A program made the position numbers and the translations under genes. Positions 60,668 through 64,000 of a stretch of DNA of 64,000 nt are shown in pieces; positions within the stretch are counted from its first letter, which is position 1; each line of letters opens with the position of its first letter. Source of the DNA: an uncultured Corynebacterium sp. (GTDB lineage Bacteria; Actinomycetota; Actinomycetes; Mycobacteriales; Mycobacteriaceae); the NCBI RefSeq assembly GCF_946222835.1, contig NZ_CAMIHD010000008.1, positions 1 through 64,000 of the forward strand, in the 5' to 3' direction. The notes beneath the pieces were generated by a model. It worked only from the letters and a program-made list of their open reading frames with translations. It did no database searches and was not told the DNA's origin.

Positions 60668-61291
60668 CTAGGCATGCAAACGTGTGACGTGGCACGTATC
60701 GGGGTCAAAGAGTAAGCCGTGGCCCATGCCGACCCAGCCGATGAAGGGGGCGTCGGCAAGCGTGTGCGGGGTGTGGACGTGCCCAAGGATCCAGGCATCG
60801 CCCTCGCAGGCCTGTAGCTCAGCCACGGAAAGCGGCAGGCAGGTGCCTTTAGAAAACTCACCGGTGACGGAAGAATGTAGGAGGCCGAGGACGGGGCCGT
60901 TGCTGCGGCGGGGAGGAAGCTGGAGGCGGCGCGGGTCCGGATCGGTGGCCACCGCTGCGGTTAGGACCGTGGTGTTTCCTATGCGAAAGGTATGCACCTG
61001 CGTGCCGTGGACTGTGACCTCGGGCGGGAAGTCCAGGTTGTGGTGGGTATCGTGGTTGCCGGAAATGAAGTGGACTTCGCTGAACAGAGTGACAGCATGG
61101 GCCATAACGGTGCGGACCTGAGGCACAAACTCGGCCGAGTTAGCGTTGCGGTCAATGATATCGCCCAAGCACACGCACGCTGTGGCCCCTCTATTGGCGG
61201 CAACCTCGAGTGCCTGAAGGGCCCAGTCCAAGCCGGGGGCGCCCGCGCGGCCTAGGTGCAGATCGGCAAAGACAAAAATGCTAGCGGGCAT
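60668..61291 (-). CDS. Calcineurin-like metallophosphoesterase
   Basis: A 207-residue phosphoesterase with the full metal-binding set: FADLHLGR (DXH), CLGDIIDR (GDXXDR), ISGNHDTH (GNHD) and GHVHTPH (GHXH). The substrate is unknown. ATG 61291 (PASIFVFADLHLG) overlaps the end of the upstream permease gene by 11 bp, so it is in the same transcript as the ABC transporter. This suggests it acts on something the transporter brings in, for example a phosphate ester or phosphonate. Confidence 0.9.
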   Translation of the reverse strand: MPASIFVFADLHLGRAGAPGLDWALQALEVAANRGATACVCLGDIIDRNANSAEFVPQVRTVMAHAVTLFSEVHFISGNHDTHHNLDFPPEVTVHGTQVHTFRIGNTTVLTAAVATDPDPRRLQLPPRRSNGPVLGLLHSSVTGEFSKGTCLPLSVAELQACEGDAWILGHVHTPHTLADAPFIGWVGMGHGLLFDPDTCHVTRLHA

Positions 61292-62945
61292 GTGCGGCCT
61301 TTCGGTTTTGCCACCACGTGATAGTTGCCAAGACAATTGTGGACGTTCCGACACCGATGAGCGTCATAGCCATGGCCTCAGCACGGTGTCCTTGATCGAA
61401 TTGGTTCATAATCCACGGAGCCAAGAGGTTGACCTGGCTGGGGCGAATGAGCGAGGACATGACCAGCTCGCGGATTCCTACGAAGAAGGCGAGGAGCCAG
61501 CCAGCGAAGATGCCAGGAGCAAGCAAGGGCAGGGTAATGCGCCCAAAAGTTTGCAGAGTTAAGGAACCCGAAATCGCGGCGGCCTCGTACATGGTGGGGG
61601 AGATGGACTCGGCTGAAGTCTTGATATTTTGAATGGTCATGGGCAAAAAGAGCACCGTAAAAGCCATGACCAGCATGCCCATCGTGCCGTAGGGCGACCA
61701 GGGCAGCCAAGGAGAGTTCCAAAGCAAAATAAAGCCAATGGCCAGCACAATGCCCGGCACGGTATCGGGGGCGACGGCCAAGAAATCGCTCAGCTTTGCG
61801 CCTATGAAGCTTTGGCGGCGGGTGAGCACCGTGACGAGGACACCTAGTGCTACGGCAACGGTGGCGCCAAGGGCGCCCAGGCCGATGGAGCGAATCAGCG
61901 CTTCCTGTGCGGTGGGCATCTGCACAACGATGGAGAAGTAATCGAAGGTGAGGTTATTGAGCGTAGGTGGGGCCGAGCGCAGGATGGTCATCGCGGACAA
62001 AGTGATGGAAAGATAGGGAATGACCACCGAGGCCAAGAGGATGACTGCGGCAATGAGTGCGCCGAGGATAGAGCCGACTGGGCTGAGGCGGATGAGCACG
62101 GGGCGGCTTACACGTCCGCCGCCGGTGAGATCGTGGCGCGAAATCCACTGTTGGAATGCCCACGCAGCCACGCCAATGGCAAAGAGAACCGAAGAGGACG
62201 CGGCGGCGCTGGAAAAATCGAGGGGGTCGATGGTGACGTCTTCATAAATAGAGGAGACGAGCACCTTGTATCCGATGGCATTGCCCAGCGTAACTGGGGT
62301 GCCAAACTCGCCGGCGGCCTTGATAAAGATGATGAGTGCACCAAGGGAATAGGGCCCAATAACATTCGGGGCGATGACGCGCACGGCCTGTTGCCAGCGG
62401 CTCGCGCCGGCTACCTGGGCCATCTCCAACGTTGACGCTGGAATGCAATTCAGGCAGGTGCGCAGGATGAGATATAAGAAAGGGAAAAGCTCCGCGGCCA
62501 TGATGAAGGCCATGCCCCACACCGAGTAAATGACATCGTGGGCGAGTTTGCCAGCACCGTGGCCGAGAAGCATCTCTGCGACACCACCGCGGCGGGTGAA
62601 ATCCATCCACGCCATTGCCGCCGCAAAGGGCGGAGTCATAAACGGGATCATGACGGCGATCTCGATCCAGTTGGCCGAGCTAAAGCGCGTCCACGCACGT
62701 AGAAAAGCGAGCGGGGCGGCCATGAGCGTGGCAAAAGCCACGACCAGCACGGACAACAAGATGGTATTGCCAAGGATGTGCAGCATGCCCGGTTGGACAA
62801 TGTTGCCTAGGGCTGAGGGCTCATCGTGGTAGCCCACGGCCGCGTTGACCAACACGGAAGCCAGTGGTGCGGCGACGAGGGCGAGCAAGAGGAGAAGGAC
62901 CCCGTATATCCCAAGGCGACGTCGGGGAGTGGTGGTGGAGCTCAT
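61281..62945 (-). CDS. ABC transporter permease, two fused membrane domains
   Basis: A 554-residue permease with two binding-protein-dependent transport domains fused head to tail (about residues 50-265 and 330-540) and about twelve helices. EAA-type loops can be seen (for example EMAQVAGASRWQQAVRVIAPNV and YEAAAISGSLTLQTFGRITLPLLAPG). This fused layout is typical of Fe3+/thiamine/2-aminoethylphosphonate-type importers. The solute-binding protein gene ends 3 bp upstream. No ATPase gene lies between or downstream. Confidence 0.93.
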   Translation of the reverse strand: MSSTTTPRRRLGIYGVLLLLLALVAAPLASVLVNAAVGYHDEPSALGNIVQPGMLHILGNTILLSVLVVAFATLMAAPLAFLRAWTRFSSANWIEIAVMIPFMTPPFAAAMAWMDFTRRGGVAEMLLGHGAGKLAHDVIYSVWGMAFIMAAELFPFLYLILRTCLNCIPASTLEMAQVAGASRWQQAVRVIAPNVIGPYSLGALIIFIKAAGEFGTPVTLGNAIGYKVLVSSIYEDVTIDPLDFSSAAASSSVLFAIGVAAWAFQQWISRHDLTGGGRVSRPVLIRLSPVGSILGALIAAVILLASVVIPYLSITLSAMTILRSAPPTLNNLTFDYFSIVVQMPTAQEALIRSIGLGALGATVAVALGVLVTVLTRRQSFIGAKLSDFLAVAPDTVPGIVLAIGFILLWNSPWLPWSPYGTMGMLVMAFTVLFLPMTIQNIKTSAESISPTMYEAAAISGSLTLQTFGRITLPLLAPGIFAGWLLAFFVGIRELVMSSLIRPSQVNLLAPWIMNQFDQGHRAEAMAMTLIGVGTSTIVLATITWWQNRKAAHAR

Positions 62946-62948
62946 TGG

Positions 62949-64000
62949 TTACTTCAAATAGCGCTTGGCAAAGGTTTCCTTGATGTCCTTGGACTGAGAA
63001 ACCAGGCCATCGAGGTCATCGTTGAGGGTCTTAATCTCATCCAGCTTCGGGCCATTCTTTGGAGCGATGTCCCTATTGGCCGGAATCATGTTCTTGGAGG
63101 CGGAGATTTCTTGTGCCTCTTCGGAGAACATGAAGTCCACGAAGGCCTCTGCGGCTTCCTTGTTATCGGAGGACTTGAGGATCATGACTGGGCGCGGGGT
63201 GACCGTGGTACCGGAAGTAGGGATGGCGACCTCGAGCGGCTCACCCTTTTTCTGCGCGGAGTATGCGGAGTAGTCAACGCCGCCGAGGACGATGCCACGG
63301 GAACCGGAGGTGACCTGGTCGAGCGCTGGGCCATTGGCACCTTGGACGATCATGCCGTTGTCAAAGAGCTTGTCAAAGAGGTCCCAGGTCTTCTCCTCGC
63401 CCCATTGGTCCACCATGGCCGCGATGAGGTCGGCTGCGGTACCGGATTCGCGCGGGTCCGGCATGATGATTTGGTCTTTGTACTTCTCATCGGTGAGGTC
63501 CTCCCAGTCTTTCGGGGCCTCGTCCACGACGTTGGTGTTGGTTACCAGTGCGAGAGCCGAACCATCGCGGCCGGTAAACGTGCCGCTTTCCGACGCCCAC
63601 TTGGACTCAATCTTGTCCGCTCTCTCCGGCGTGTACTTTTCAAGGGCGCCGGACTTGTCCTGCTTGCTAGCTGCCGCCCACGAGGCGAGGTAGACGACGT
63701 CAGCCTGCGGGTTTGCCTCCTCTGCCTTGAGCTTGGCGGTGATCTTTCCGGTGGTGTCGGCAAAAACATTGACGTGGACGTCGGTCTTTTCTTCGAAGGC
63801 CTCCACGAGGGCGTCGGTGAGACCCTGTGGGTTAGCGGAGTAGTAATCCACCTCGCCGGATAGACCTTCAGGCGCTTTCCACTTCTCAGCAGAAGAGGTG
63901 GACTCGTCGGTGGCGGTTTCGGTGCTGTCCTCAACGGACCCGCAACCGGTCAAGGCGAGTGCTCCAGCAGCGGTGGTGGCGATAGCGGCAGTAAACTTTT
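62949..64000 (-). CDS. ABC transporter solute-binding lipoprotein (start beyond window)
   Basis: 350 residues are visible, and the first few of the signal peptide lie beyond the right edge. The sequence enters with KFTAAIATTAAGALALTGCGS, a lipoprotein signal with lipobox LTGC (Cys encoded at 63945-63947). The mature part is a type 2 periplasmic-binding fold: GEVDYYSANPQGLTDALVEAFEEKTDVHV and later NPQADVVYLASW, IIMPDPRESGTAADLI and MFSEEAQEISASKNMIPAN. It is similar in style to iron or 2-aminoethylphosphonate binding proteins; the ligand is not certain. Confidence 0.92.
   Translation of the reverse strand, partial: KFTAAIATTAAGALALTGCGSVEDSTETATDESTSSAEKWKAPEGLSGEVDYYSANPQGLTDALVEAFEEKTDVHVNVFADTTGKITAKLKAEEANPQADVVYLASWAAASKQDKSGALEKYTPERADKIESKWASESGTFTGRDGSALALVTNTNVVDEAPKDWEDLTDEKYKDQIIMPDPRESGTAADLIAAMVDQWGEEKTWDLFDKLFDNGMIVQGANGPALDQVTSGSRGIVLGGVDYSAYSAQKKGEPLEVAIPTSGTTVTPRPVMILKSSDNKEAAEAFVDFMFSEEAQEISASKNMIPANRDIAPKNGPKLDEIKTLNDDLDGLVSQSKDIKETFAKRYLK

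Noticed and set aside
62826..63863. A 345-residue plus-strand open frame opposite the binding-protein gene
   Set aside because: The minus strand encodes a complete lipoprotein solute-binding protein; the plus frame has no recognised domain.

Overview
The window is a stretch of a Corynebacterium chromosome. Gene order follows, from memory, the C. glutamicum block that runs from the E2 gene sucB/aceF to ileS. Supporting marks are the actinobacterial bc1-aa3 respiratory genes with a di-haem QcrC, the lipoarabinomannan/PIM mannosyltransferases (PimB', MptC, MptA), LtsA, PknL with its Rv2175c-like partner, a dcw cluster containing SepF and DivIVA, and an ileS gene behind an ultrashort-stem T-box. 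GTG starts, leaderless-looking starts and a fairly high G+C content fit the genus. I do not assign a species. No tRNA, rRNA, insertion sequence or CRISPR array is visible.

Layout. 1-10.4 kb: the 5' end of sucB, a small hypothetical gene, thiC behind a TPP riboswitch, a candidate small RNA, pncA, pepA, ilvE, a degenerate cobT-like gene, a DUF3043 membrane protein, an ErpA-type Fe-S carrier and ltsA. 10.7-17.2 kb: respiratory genes ctaC-ctaF and ctaE-qcrC-qcrA-qcrB, which together form most of the bc1-aa3 supercomplex (ctaD is elsewhere). 17.2-18.2 kb: a long gene-free region with phased TAAC repeats and a structured leader. 18.2-31.9 kb: envelope genes, namely two NlpC/P60 hydrolases, pimB', glk, plsC, an acyltransferase-3 protein with an apparent ATT start, mptC, RNase AS, aroG, pknL, an Rv2175c-like gene, mptA, idsA and a GNAT protein. 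32.2-33.1 kb: two small actinobacterial proteins.

33.2-53.8 kb is the division and cell-wall (dcw) cluster: mraZ, rsmH, ftsL, ftsI, murE, murF, mraY, murD, ftsW, murG, murC, ftsQ, then, after a strong terminator, ftsZ, yfiH, yggS, sepF, yggT and divIVA. The mraZ upstream region carries two sets of 10-bp-spaced TGGGN boxes, one distal and inverted, with a G-quadruplex motif between them. A very long hairpin separates mraZ from rsmH.

53.9-58.7 kb: a small membrane protein, an HNH-nuclease-type protein and ileS. 58.7-64 kb: an apparently accessory module, all on the minus strand: a lipoprotein solute-binding protein (cut by the window end), a fused two-domain ABC permease, a metallophosphoesterase, a GntR regulator with two abutting palindromic operators, and an MFS transporter.

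Most of the window is housekeeping. No wholly novel multi-gene system is evident. The least explained signals are the candidate small RNA near 3.0 kb, the mraZ control region, the mraZ-rsmH hairpin, the nlpC leader, the ATT-start acyltransferase and the ABC/phosphoesterase/GntR module.
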